Source: an uncultured Pseudomonadota bacterium
Lineage (GTDB): Bacteria; Pseudomonadota; Gammaproteobacteria; Burkholderiales; Thiobacillaceae
Direction of reading: 5' to 3'
Assembly: GCA_903835655.1 (NCBI GenBank)
Contig: CAILNT010000012.1
Span: forward strand, 1 to 48,103
Length of the DNA stretch: 48,103 nt
The position numbers and the translations under genes are program-made. Positions 35,956-44,262 of the stretch are shown here, one piece after another (within the stretch, counting starts at the first letter, position 1; every line of letters begins with the position of its first letter). Below the pieces are notes generated by a model that saw only the letters and a program-made list of their open reading frames with translations, did not search any database and was not told the origin of the DNA.

Positions 35956-36185
35956 GGGGCGAGTGTAGCGCCGGCAACCGTGGCTTGAAACAGGAGCCGG
36001 TCCCCGAACCTGTGTGCGCACTCAAGTCTGGGGCCTACATCGCGATCGCCGTCGTTCCGCCCGCATGCGTCCGTTGCGGCGATAAATCAAGGATAATTCG
36101 CCGCGGCCAAAAGCATCCGAGCCGCCCCCTCTCGATTCGTTCCTGGGGCCGGCGAAGGACTCGAGAGACAGGAGAGGAATGACTC

Positions 36186-37835
36186 ATGCAGGATACTGGC
36201 AGGGCATCAATCTGGCATGCGGGCGCGCTGGGCATGTATGTGCTGGCCGGATTCAACGCGGTGTTGCTGGTGAGCGCCTGGATTCAATTCGCGTTGGAGC
36301 AGCCGGACTATTTCCGCGAGGCGTGGCCCACGTTCAGCCGCGCCCTGGCGAGCGGGGATGCGTGGTCGCATCGCTGGCTGGCGGCGATCGCTGGCGCCGG
36401 CCTCCTGGCCGGTGGCCTTTCCCTGGCGGTGATGCGCTGGCGACAGGCGCGCCAGATGCGAACCGATGCCGGCTTGATGCGGATACTGGCGCTGCTGGCC
36501 GTGTTTTCCGGGGGCCTGGGTATCGTCCATTATTTCCATGTGGCGATCAGCCTGAGCGTGAACAACGGCATGCATATGGCGATGTCCTACCTGTTTTTCT
36601 TCGGCATGAGTTTTCTCATCTTGTTCGATCTTCTCAGTCGCCCCCGCCTCGATGCCGCACTGGCCTCGCCACAGGCCAGGCAGAGGCCGGCGCATCGCAA
36701 GGTGGGGCGCGCCTTGGTGGGAAGCGCCTTGCTGTTCCTGCTGACCTATGTGTTGAAGGATGTGCCCGGCAATCCTCTGCCTGGCCCGACCCAGAAACTG
36801 TTCGTGGTCACCGAGCTGGTCTGGATCGCCCTGGCCCATGCTTACGCTGTGCTCTACGTGGCGCCGATGCGTAGGTATTTCCGCCCCATGGGCGGTGGCG
36901 ATGCCCGCTTGCCGGCCATCCCGAGATGGTTCGCACCCCTGGTCTTGTTGCTGGCGATGGCGATTCCGGCCATTTCGGCGTTCGCCGAGACCGCACGAAT
37001 GGGCGTTGGTGGCACCGGCCGGATTCAGCCAGCGGGGGGCGTGATCGCATTGTCTGGCCCTCATGGCCATCTGGTGGACAGGGTCGTGGTCAAGGAGGGG
37101 CAGCACGTGCGCAAGGGGGCCTTGCTGCTGGTGTTGGGGGAGCGCCCCTCGCGCCTGCTGGAGCGGGATCTGGCTGCCGAACGGCTGCGTGACCTGGAAC
37201 GACAATCGGCCTCGCGGAAAAAAATCGCCGAGCTGGATGTCGAGGCGGCCCGGCAGTCGCTGCAACTGGCGAAGGAGGAACTGGCGAACATCGCGCAGCT
37301 GGATGAGAGGACGTACTCGCCGCGCGATCGGCGCCAGCGCGAACATGCCGTCACCGCTGCCGACACCGGTTTGCGTCAGGCGATGGCGCGCCAGGTAGAG
37401 GGGGTTCAGGCCCTGGAAAGCGAGCGGCGCAGCCTGCGCCTGAATCTCGGTCTGGCCAGCGCACAACTGGATGCGACCCAGTTGCTGGCACCGCTCGATG
37501 CCACCGTCATCGAGGTCAACGCGAGCAGCGGCATGACTCTGGGGGGCGGCCCCGCCGTGACCCTGGCCGACACTTCAGCCATGTACGTGGTTGCAGATTT
37601 CTTCGAGGGTGATCTTCCCAGGCTGGTGCCCGGGCAACGGGTGCAGGTCAGTAACAGCGCGCTCGGTGCGCCGCTCTATGGTGTGCTCGATCGCATCGGT
37701 CGGGTGGTCGATCCGGTCAACCGGCTGGCCAAGGTCTGGGTGAAACTGGACAAGCCCTCGCCGGCCGATCGCTACATCGGCATGCAGGTGGATGTCCGCG
37801 TGGACGGGAATGCCGCTCGGCCTGCGCACCTCTGA
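36186..37835 (+). CDS. Fusion of a multi-TM domain to a DevB/HlyD-type membrane fusion protein
   Basis: 549 residues. The first 245 contain about six TM helices (for example LAGFNAVLLVSAWIQF, IAGAGLLAGGLSLAV, RILALLAVFSGGLGIVHYF, AMSYLFFFGMSFLILFDLL, LVGSALLFLLTYVLK, VVTELVWIALAHAYAVLYV), with conserved-looking histidines in the third and fourth. A seventh helix (APLVLLLAMAIPAISAFA) begins a classical adaptor protein: lipoyl half-motif ALSGPHGHLVDRVVVKEGQH, a long coiled-coil hairpin (290-410), second half-motif LLAPLDATVIEVNASSGM, and a beta-barrel end. It heads a DevBCA-like operon with two permeases and an ATPase. A GGAGAGGA ribosome site at 36171-36178 supports the start. The domain fusion is unusual; the N-terminal part superficially resembles Frag1/DRAM-type layouts, but I cannot assign it. 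Confidence 0.85.
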   Translation: MQDTGRASIWHAGALGMYVLAGFNAVLLVSAWIQFALEQPDYFREAWPTFSRALASGDAWSHRWLAAIAGAGLLAGGLSLAVMRWRQARQMRTDAGLMRILALLAVFSGGLGIVHYFHVAISLSVNNGMHMAMSYLFFFGMSFLILFDLLSRPRLDAALASPQARQRPAHRKVGRALVGSALLFLLTYVLKDVPGNPLPGPTQKLFVVTELVWIALAHAYAVLYVAPMRRYFRPMGGGDARLPAIPRWFAPLVLLLAMAIPAISAFAETARMGVGGTGRIQPAGGVIALSGPHGHLVDRVVVKEGQHVRKGALLLVLGERPSRLLERDLAAERLRDLERQSASRKKIAELDVEAARQSLQLAKEELANIAQLDERTYSPRDRRQREHAVTAADTGLRQAMARQVEGVQALESERRSLRLNLGLASAQLDATQLLAPLDATVIEVNASSGMTLGGGPAVTLADTSAMYVVADFFEGDLPRLVPGQRVQVSNSALGAPLYGVLDRIGRVVDPVNRLAKVWVKLDKPSPADRYIGMQVDVRVDGNAARPAHL

Positions 37836-37853
37836 TCGCATCGCTGGCGGGCC

Positions 37854-38987
37854 ATGTCGGATTGCCTGAATTTCGCCTGGCTCAATCTTCGGCGTGGCGA
37901 TCGGCTGCGGGTGCTGGTGGCGGTGGCGGGCGCGGGGGTGGCGATCTTCGTCGTGCTCCTGCATCTGGCTTTCCTGCGCGCGGTTCAGGACAAGGCTTCC
38001 CAGGTCTACGATTTGTTCAATGCTGACGTGGTCCTGGTCTCGGACCGTTTCCAATTTCTCTACAACATGCCCGAGTTTCCCGTGGCCCGCTTGCGCCAGG
38101 CGAATTCCCACCCTGCGGTGGCAGGCATGGGCGCGGTGAGCATAGCTTCGAGCCACTGGCTGGCCCCGGAAACCGAGGCCATTTCCAGCTTGATACTGAT
38201 CGGCCTCGATGTGGGGCCGGAGTTCATCCGGGATGGCGCGCTGCGAGCATTGTTGCCGAGCCTGCAGAAGCCGCGGCGGATACTCATGGACCGTTATTCC
38301 GACCCTGGCGTAGGCCGGCTGGAGGTGGGTCTGGTCGGGCGGATTCGCTCCCAGAGGGCTACCGTGGCCGGCTTCTATGGCCTCGGCCTGCCCATGTACG
38401 CCGCCGCCACGGCGATGGCGTCGCTTGCGGATTTTCCTCTGTACACGGGGCAGTCTCCCCAGCGCATCCAGTTGGGGCTGTTGCGGCTCAAGCCAGGCAG
38501 TGATGCGGCCCGTGTGGTAGCGGAGCTCAACACCGATCTGCCCGGGGACGTCCGCGCGATGACCTTGCGGGCGCTGCGTGCGCAGGAGCAGGACTACTTC
38601 GTCGAAGTGAAGCCGTTGGGAGTGATGATGCGGTTCGGTCTGCTGGTCGGCTTGATCGTCGGCGCGGTGGCGCTGTTTCAGGCACTGGGTAGCCAGATGG
38701 AGACTCGCCTGCGCGATTTCGCGGTATTGCGCGCGCTGGGCTTTTCGTCGCGGTTCGTCTACGGCGTCGGTACGCTCCAGTTGTTCCTGATGGGCGGCCT
38801 GGCGTTCGCGTTGGCCTGGGTTGCCGCAATCCCGGTATTCGCGGTGATCGAGCGGCTCACCCACCTGTCGTTGCCGACCGATCTGCACCTGCTGCTGGGC
38901 GCCGGCCTGCTTTGCCTGCCGATGATTGCGACCGCGGCCTTGCCGGTGCTGCGCGCGGGCCGCGCGGACCCGGCGAGCCTGTTCTGA
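37854..38987 (+). CDS. DevC-like ABC transporter permease, first copy
   Basis: 377 residues, FtsX-type permease: one N-terminal TM (LVAVAGAGVAIFVVLLHLAF), a periplasmic domain of about 220 residues beginning VQDKASQVYDLFNADVVLVS, and three C-terminal TMs (FGLLVGLIVGAVALFQALGS with the following METRLRDFAVLRALGFSSRF coupling loop; LFLMGGLAFALAWVAAIPVF; LLLGAGLLCLPMIATAALPV). This layout matches DevC of Anabaena. It lies 18 bp after the membrane fusion gene and 1 bp before the second permease. Unlike the usual single DevC, two paralogous permeases are present, suggesting a heterodimer. Confidence 0.87.
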   Translation: MSDCLNFAWLNLRRGDRLRVLVAVAGAGVAIFVVLLHLAFLRAVQDKASQVYDLFNADVVLVSDRFQFLYNMPEFPVARLRQANSHPAVAGMGAVSIASSHWLAPETEAISSLILIGLDVGPEFIRDGALRALLPSLQKPRRILMDRYSDPGVGRLEVGLVGRIRSQRATVAGFYGLGLPMYAAATAMASLADFPLYTGQSPQRIQLGLLRLKPGSDAARVVAELNTDLPGDVRAMTLRALRAQEQDYFVEVKPLGVMMRFGLLVGLIVGAVALFQALGSQMETRLRDFAVLRALGFSSRFVYGVGTLQLFLMGGLAFALAWVAAIPVFAVIERLTHLSLPTDLHLLLGAGLLCLPMIATAALPVLRAGRADPASLF

Positions 38988-38988
38988 G

Positions 38989-40107
38989 ATGGGCTTGCTC
39001 GGCTGGCGTCTGGTCACCCGCGATGCCTGGCGCAGCGTGTTGGCGATGGCCGGGATCGCGGTGGCGGTGCTGATCGCCTTCGTCGAGATGGGGTTCATGA
39101 ACGGGGTGCTGGATTCCCAGGTGCGCGTCGTCGAGGCGGCACGCGGCGAATTGGTGGTGCTCGACAAGCGCCGCGTCCATCTGGACAAGTGGGACAGCCT
39201 GTTGCCTATCCGTCTGCCTCAGATCGCCGGCCTGCCTGGGGTGGCGGCGGTGCTGCCCCTGTACCAGGCTGGGGTAAATCTGCGCAGCGGCATCGACCAG
39301 CCCGACAAGCGCCTGATACTGCTTGCCTTCTCGCCTGATGCGCCGCCCCTGGAATTGGGCCTGGACCAGGCCACCCTGGCCCTGCTGCGAGAGCCGAATA
39401 CGGTGCTGTTCGACCGTAAGTCCCGGCCCATCTACGGCGATCTCGCCGTGGGCCAGGATGTCTGGGTGGAAGGTCGGCGCTTGCGCCTGGGCGGCTTCGC
39501 CTCTCTCGGGCCGACGTTGCTGATCGACGGTGCCCTCATCGCCAGCGAGAGCACCCTGCGCACCTTTGTACCGATGGATCGTCCGGTCATGGCGGTGATT
39601 CGGGTTGCCCCCGGCGCCGACATCGAGCGGGTGAAGCAGACCATCCTGGGTCTGGCCGGAGAGGATCTCGACGTGTTTCGACCGGGCGAACTGGCCGACC
39701 GTGAAATCACCTATCTGCGGCGGGCGGCGCCGATCGGCCTGCTGTTTGGTGCCGGCATGACCGCCGGCTTGTTCGTCGGCTTGGTGATCTGTTACCAGGT
39801 GCTCTACGTCGCCATCCGCCGCCGCATCCAGGCCTTCGCCACCCTCAAGGCCATGGGCTTCAGCAATGGTTTCGTGATCGGCACCATCGTGCAGCAGGCG
39901 GTGCTCTACGCAAGCGGCGGTTTTCTCATGGGCCTCGCCGGCGCCTATTTCCTTTACCAGGAACTGGCGCTACGCACCGGCCTGGCCATCTTGTTCACCG
40001 CACCGCGCATCGGCGCCATCGCCCTGGCCTGCCTGCTGGCCAGCGTGCTGGCAGGCCTGGCCGCGTCACGCCAGGTCGTAGACTGCGAACCCGCTGATCT
40101 CTACTGA
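38989..40107 (+). CDS. DevC-like ABC transporter permease, second copy
   Basis: 372 residues from the ATG at 38989, one base after the stop of the first permease; the frame is open further upstream but that part overlaps the first permease. Same layout as its neighbour: N-terminal TM (SVLAMAGIAVAVLIAFVEMG), periplasmic domain (LDSQVRVVEAARGELVVLDK onward), and three C-terminal TMs with the coupling segment IRRRIQAFATLKAMGFSNGF. Similarity to the first permease is low, so the duplication is old or the two were assembled separately. Together they should form the transmembrane channel driven by the downstream ATPase. Confidence 0.87.
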   Translation: MGLLGWRLVTRDAWRSVLAMAGIAVAVLIAFVEMGFMNGVLDSQVRVVEAARGELVVLDKRRVHLDKWDSLLPIRLPQIAGLPGVAAVLPLYQAGVNLRSGIDQPDKRLILLAFSPDAPPLELGLDQATLALLREPNTVLFDRKSRPIYGDLAVGQDVWVEGRRLRLGGFASLGPTLLIDGALIASESTLRTFVPMDRPVMAVIRVAPGADIERVKQTILGLAGEDLDVFRPGELADREITYLRRAAPIGLLFGAGMTAGLFVGLVICYQVLYVAIRRRIQAFATLKAMGFSNGFVIGTIVQQAVLYASGGFLMGLAGAYFLYQELALRTGLAILFTAPRIGAIALACLLASVLAGLAASRQVVDCEPADLY

Positions 40108-40118
40108 TTATCCTGCCC

Positions 40119-40823
40119 ATGACCGTTGCCGACGACCAGACCCGCATCCGCTGTAGCGATCTTTCCTATGTCTACGGGGCCGGAGCGGAGGCGCAGCCGG
40201 TTCTGAGCGGCATCGGCTTCGATGTTGCGGCTGGGGAGTTCGTGATCCTGACCGGGCCTTCAGGTTCGGGAAAGTCGACGCTGGTGACCTTGGTCGGCGG
40301 CCTGCGCCGGCTCCAGTTGGGTCAACTTCGCGTTCTCGGCAGCGATCTCGGCGGCGCCTCCGAGGCTGCCCTGGTCATGTTGCGCCGCGACATCGGTTTC
40401 ATTTTTCAGGACCATCACCTGTTCGATGCATTGACGCCGCGCGAGACGATGCAGTTGACGATGGGCTTGCGGCGGGAACGCTACGGCAAGCAGGACTATC
40501 ACGAGCGCCCGGAACGATGGCTGACCCGCATCGGCCTGCAACGGCGGATGGATGTCCTGCCGGGCAAACTCTCCACCGGTCAGCGCCAGCGGGTGGCGGT
40601 GGCGCGGGCCCTGATCAACGAGCCGGACCTGATCCTGGCCGACGAGCCCACCGCCTCCCTGGACCCGGAATCGGCCGCCATCACCCTGGAATGCCTGCGT
40701 GAGGCGGTGACGCAACGGCGGGCCACGGTGCTGATGATTTCCCACGACAGTCGCCACTACGCGCTGGCGGACCGGGTGCTCCAGTTGATCGACGGGTGCC
40801 TGGCGCCGGCCCCGGCTAGCTGA
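40119..40823 (+). CDS. DevA-like ABC transporter ATP-binding protein
   Basis: 234 residues. Walker A is GPSGSGKST, the Q-loop is FIFQDHHLFD, Walker B is LILADEPTASLD and the H-loop is MISHD. The signature is LSTGQRQRVAVARAL, with Thr in place of the first Gly of LSGGQ, as in several DevA/LolD relatives. Residues typical of DevA include YGKQDYHERPERWLTRIGL. It is the last gene of the plus-strand exporter operon and ends 12 bp before the convergent phosphatase-fold gene. Confidence 0.92.
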   Translation: MTVADDQTRIRCSDLSYVYGAGAEAQPVLSGIGFDVAAGEFVILTGPSGSGKSTLVTLVGGLRRLQLGQLRVLGSDLGGASEAALVMLRRDIGFIFQDHHLFDALTPRETMQLTMGLRRERYGKQDYHERPERWLTRIGLQRRMDVLPGKLSTGQRQRVAVARALINEPDLILADEPTASLDPESAAITLECLREAVTQRRATVLMISHDSRHYALADRVLQLIDGCLAPAPAS

Positions 40824-40835
40824 GCCGGCGTCGCT

Positions 40836-42776
40836 TCAGTGCGATGGCGCGGCGCCCAGGAGCGCCGGGTTCCAGACCTCGCCCCGTTCCAGAAGATAAG
40901 TCCAGATGCTGACCAGGCCGTGCAGTTCGTCGGCTTCCAGGTCCAGGCCCCGAGTTCCGGTGGCCGGCGTCGGGAAGCCACCGCTGGGTATCCCGCCCCG
41001 GGGCAGGACTGCGTCCACGAACATGCCGCCCCGGTCGGTTTCGTAGCGCAGACCGCCGCTGCGGATGGCCACCGCTCGGCCCTTGGGGCGACCATCGTCA
41101 TGCAGCAGGTCGCGACCCAGAGCGGCCGAGGGGCGGCGGTCTCCCACCAGGGCGTTGATGGTGGGCACCAGGTCGACCTGGGAAGCGATGCCGCGCTCGA
41201 CTCGGGCCGGCCCCACCAAGCGTTCCGGGCCGGCGACCAGGGCAGCCGACCAGACCGTGTCGTTGACCGGCAGGGAACGGGTCTGCTGTTGGTCCAGAAA
41301 GTTGGCGTGGTCGCCGGTGACCAGGATGACCGTATCGCGTCTGCGCGGCCGCTGCGCCAGGTAGGCGAACAGGCGACCGAGTTGCGCATCCACGTAATGC
41401 AGGCTGCGCACGTAGTTGTCCGCCAGGTTGGGGCCGAAGGTCATGTGCTGGTCCTGGCCTTCCGGATAGCGGTAGGGCAGGTGCGGGTCCTTGGTCAGGT
41501 ACAGGCCGAACAGGGGCTGCGGCCGGGTGGTGCGGGCCTGCGCGGCATCCCACCGGCGCAGCCAGTCCAGGGTGGCGTCGGCCAGTTGCACGTCCTTGCC
41601 GATGTCGTTGTTGGGGTACGCGGTGAGGACGGTGGGGTAGGGCTGTAGCCAGTTCTGCACCTTGTCGAAGCGGGGTTCCGCCTCCGCGTGCAGGCTGTGA
41701 TAGCCGAGGGTGTTCATGCGCTGCACCAGGGAATCCAGCGGTGTCCGGGTGAACTCGTCGACGATGCGCTTGCGCATGTGGGGCCAGGCCGAACAGGTGA
41801 CGGCGATGTAACCCGGGCCGCTCGGGAAGCCGTTGGACAGGTAGCGAGGAAACACCACCGCACGCGCCGCCAGGGCCGACAGGTGGGGGGTGTCCGCCAG
41901 GTGTGCGCCGCTGGGATTGGTGGGGGCGAAGTTTTCCCCGCGCAGGGACTCCACCACGAAGACGAATACGTCCGGCGGGTCCGCCGGCGCCGGGCCAGGC
42001 TGGACGAATTCGTAGATCAGGGGGTAGCGCTCACCCTGCCAGCGCGCGCCACGCGGCAGGCCCAGGTGCGCCCGCAGTGCGGCGATGTGCTGGCTGCGTT
42101 CCTGCGCCGAGTAGGCCAGGGCATCCTTGCCGGTCCATTCCCGCAGGAACACGATCTCGGTGGGTTCCAGCAGCGGCACGGTCGATCCTTGTTCCACCCC
42201 GCCGATGGACAACACCCCGGCGGCGACGGCCAGCAGGCTGTGGTGCAGCGCGGGGGGAGGGTGGCGTCGGGAGCGGTGCAGCAGTTCCCGCGCAACCCAG
42301 AACAGGAAAGCGGCCAGCGTCGCTACGCCGACGCTCACCGGCAGCCAGTTGGCGATCACCGGCTGCCAGAAATCGCTGTCGACGAACAGATGCCAGCCGA
42401 CGAACTGGCGCAGTACCGAGGGGGAGAGGCGGTCGCCGATGATGTTGTAGAGGATGGGGTCGATCAGGGACAGCAACAGCACGCCGAACAACATGAACAC
42501 GCTGACCGGCAACCAGATCCAGCGCAGCGGCGGGATGCGCCGCCAGGTTTCACCCAGGCCCAGCAGAACCAGGCCTTCGCCGGCATAGAGCAGGCTCTGG
42601 GCGAGGAAGACCTTGAGAGCGGGGAAGAACGCGCCGGCGTCGATGAAGCATACGACGCCGACGGACACTTCCCGCACCAGCCAGAGCACCAGCAGGGGAA
42701 CCAGGAAAGGGCTGCGGCGCCAGGCGGCCAGCCAAGCATCAGCCCGGTCGAGGGCAACGCCCGCGTTCTCCGCCAT
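40836..42776 (-). CDS. Membrane-bound sulfatase/LtaS-like (alkaline phosphatase superfamily) enzyme
   Basis: 646 residues. The N-terminal 195 contain about five TM helices. The periplasmic catalytic domain begins near 265: metal ligand Glu276 in FVFVVESLRGENF, candidate nucleophile Ser319 in LSNGFPSGPG (the position of the catalytic Thr in LtaS-type enzymes, here Ser), and metal ligands Asp489-His490 in LVTGDHANF. LtaS/EptA/OpgB relatives transfer phosphoglycerol or phosphoethanolamine onto lipids or glycans outside the membrane, while others are hydrolases. It is preceded 26 bp upstream by the inositol-phosphate synthase gene on the same strand. A head-group transferase is the natural guess from context; this is inference. 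A GTG at 42792-42794 is an alternative start. Confidence 0.8.
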   Translation of the reverse strand: MAENAGVALDRADAWLAAWRRSPFLVPLLVLWLVREVSVGVVCFIDAGAFFPALKVFLAQSLLYAGEGLVLLGLGETWRRIPPLRWIWLPVSVFMLFGVLLLSLIDPILYNIIGDRLSPSVLRQFVGWHLFVDSDFWQPVIANWLPVSVGVATLAAFLFWVARELLHRSRRHPPPALHHSLLAVAAGVLSIGGVEQGSTVPLLEPTEIVFLREWTGKDALAYSAQERSQHIAALRAHLGLPRGARWQGERYPLIYEFVQPGPAPADPPDVFVFVVESLRGENFAPTNPSGAHLADTPHLSALAARAVVFPRYLSNGFPSGPGYIAVTCSAWPHMRKRIVDEFTRTPLDSLVQRMNTLGYHSLHAEAEPRFDKVQNWLQPYPTVLTAYPNNDIGKDVQLADATLDWLRRWDAAQARTTRPQPLFGLYLTKDPHLPYRYPEGQDQHMTFGPNLADNYVRSLHYVDAQLGRLFAYLAQRPRRRDTVILVTGDHANFLDQQQTRSLPVNDTVWSAALVAGPERLVGPARVERGIASQVDLVPTINALVGDRRPSAALGRDLLHDDGRPKGRAVAIRSGGLRYETDRGGMFVDAVLPRGGIPSGGFPTPATGTRGLDLEADELHGLVSIWTYLLERGEVWNPALLGAAPSH

Positions 42777-42802
42777 GGGGGTGCGAACCGACACGGGTGG
42801 CG

Positions 42803-43876
42803 TCAGCTATGCCCGTCGATGAACGCGTCGCACTGGCGCTGGGCTTCCAGGTCGTGCATCTGCTGCGGCGGGGTCTTCATGAAGGCCGCGGAGACTTCCA
42901 GCAGGGCGCCGCCGATGCCGCGATCCAGGGCCAGTTTGGCGCAGCGGATGGCATCCAGAACGACACCGGCGCTGTTGGGGGAATCCTGTACCGACAGGCG
43001 TAGCTCCAGTTCTACCTTGGCGCCGCCAATGCCGGTGCCCTCGATGCGCAGGAAGCAGACCTTGTTGTCCTTCTGCCAGGGCACATAGTCGGATGGGCCG
43101 ATATGGACATTGCCGGCGGGGATGGGCTCGCCGAGGATGGATTGCACCGAGCCGGTCTTGGATATCTTCTTCGACGCCAGGCGGTCGCGGGCCAGCATGT
43201 TCAGGAAATCGGTGTTGCCGCCGGTGTTGAGTTGGTAGGTGCGGTCGATGCTGATGCCCCGCATGTCGAACAACCAGGCCAGGGTGCGGTGGACGATGGT
43301 GGCGCCGAGTTGGCTCTTGATATCGTCGCCGATCAGCGGCAGGGCGGCGGCGGCGAAACGGGACGCCCAGTCGGGGTTGGAGGCGATGAACACCGGCACG
43401 CAGTTGACCATCCCGACGCCTGCCGCCAGGCAGGCTTCGGCGTAGTGGTGTACCGCCTGCTCGGAGCCCACCGGCAGGTAACACACCAGGATTTCGGCGC
43501 GGGAATCGCGCAGGGCAGCGGCGACATCGACCGGGTCCTGGTCGGCCACGAGGAAGGTTTGATCGTCGGGGAATTCCTTCATGTGGCCGGCGACACCATC
43601 CAGCACCGGCCCCATCAGGACCGGCGTTGTGAACATGGACAAGTCGGCCTCGAACACTTGCACGCAGTTGGGAAGCGCGAAGGCGGCTTCGCCGACGCTA
43701 CGGCCCACTTTGCGCCGATCGATGTCGAAGGCGGCGACGACGTCGATGTCACTGACCTGCCAGCGGCCGATCTGTTGGCGAATGACGCCGTCCAGCTTGC
43801 CTTTGCGGGCGGCGGCGATCGATTGCACCAGGGCACTGGCGCAGTTTCCCAGGCCGGCAATTGCGATTTTCAGCAT
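42803..43876 (-). CDS. ino1: myo-Inositol-1-phosphate synthase, actinobacterial/archaeal type
   Basis: 357 residues from the ATG at 43874-43876. The Rossmann glycine loop is IAGLGNCASAL (8-14). Family blocks follow in order: DIDVVAAFDIDRRKVGR, VNCVPVFIASNP, GDDIKSQLGATIVHRTLA, YQLNTGGNTDFLNML, SKTGSVQSIL, IGPSDYVPW, and DSPNSAGVVLDAIRCAKLAL. The length and blocks match the short INO1 class of actinobacteria, not the longer eukaryotic class. The enzyme converts glucose-6-phosphate to inositol-3-phosphate with internal NAD cycling. This is uncommon in proteobacteria and suggests acquisition with the neighbouring lipid genes. It is the first gene of a two-gene minus-strand unit with the LtaS-like enzyme and is divergent from the TolC-like gene. 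Confidence 0.92.
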   Translation of the reverse strand: MLKIAIAGLGNCASALVQSIAAARKGKLDGVIRQQIGRWQVSDIDVVAAFDIDRRKVGRSVGEAAFALPNCVQVFEADLSMFTTPVLMGPVLDGVAGHMKEFPDDQTFLVADQDPVDVAAALRDSRAEILVCYLPVGSEQAVHHYAEACLAAGVGMVNCVPVFIASNPDWASRFAAAALPLIGDDIKSQLGATIVHRTLAWLFDMRGISIDRTYQLNTGGNTDFLNMLARDRLASKKISKTGSVQSILGEPIPAGNVHIGPSDYVPWQKDNKVCFLRIEGTGIGGAKVELELRLSVQDSPNSAGVVLDAIRCAKLALDRGIGGALLEVSAAFMKTPPQQMHDLEAQRQCDAFIDGHS

Positions 43877-44024
43877 CTTGGAACTCGAATAAGTGGTTGT
43901 TTGCCGCGGGATCCCATGACCCCGTGCCAACCAGGCAGGTCATGCCGCTGCGCCGGTATTCCGGGATGACTGGATTCCTTCTCCCATGGCGGTCGTTCGG
44001 ACGGGTACGGGGCTCCGCAGGAGA

Positions 44025-44131
44025 GCGCGGATTATAGACGTTGCCCATGCGCGGCGATCGCTATGGGAAAAACCATGACAACAATATGTCAGCGCACGAC
44101 TGCGCGCATTGGGCGACGTTATAATCCGCGC
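44025..44131. promoter_or_regulatory. Symmetric divergent promoter region with central dyad
   Basis: Left arm 44025-44053 and right arm 44103-44131 are imperfect reverse complements. Each carries a perfect TATAAT followed by CCGCGC: plus-strand box 44120-44125 pointing to the TolC-like gene, and minus-strand box at 44031-44036 pointing to the inositol-phosphate synthase gene. Near the centre lies TGACA-N6-TGTCA (44076-44091). No good -35 hexamers accompany the TATAAT boxes, so an activator or an extended element may be needed. The layout looks like two promoters controlled by one regulator. Confidence 0.6.
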
Positions 44132-44262
44132 GGCCTGGGGGGTGCGCGTACATCGCTGCTGCCCGTGCCACTCCACGATGGGGAGCGGCCGGAAAGGCAG
44201 GTCGCATCCCGATCTGTTCGGCCGTGTACTTCCCCCGTTTATTCCTACGGATTCTGATATCG

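Noticed and set aside
36186-36920. Assigning the N-terminal domain of the fusion protein to Frag1/DRAM
   Set aside because: Only the number and spacing of helices are suggestive; no specific motif could be confirmed by eye.
41688-43088. A 466-codon plus-strand open frame
   Set aside because: Antisense to the LtaS-like and inositol-phosphate synthase genes, both of which have clear motifs.
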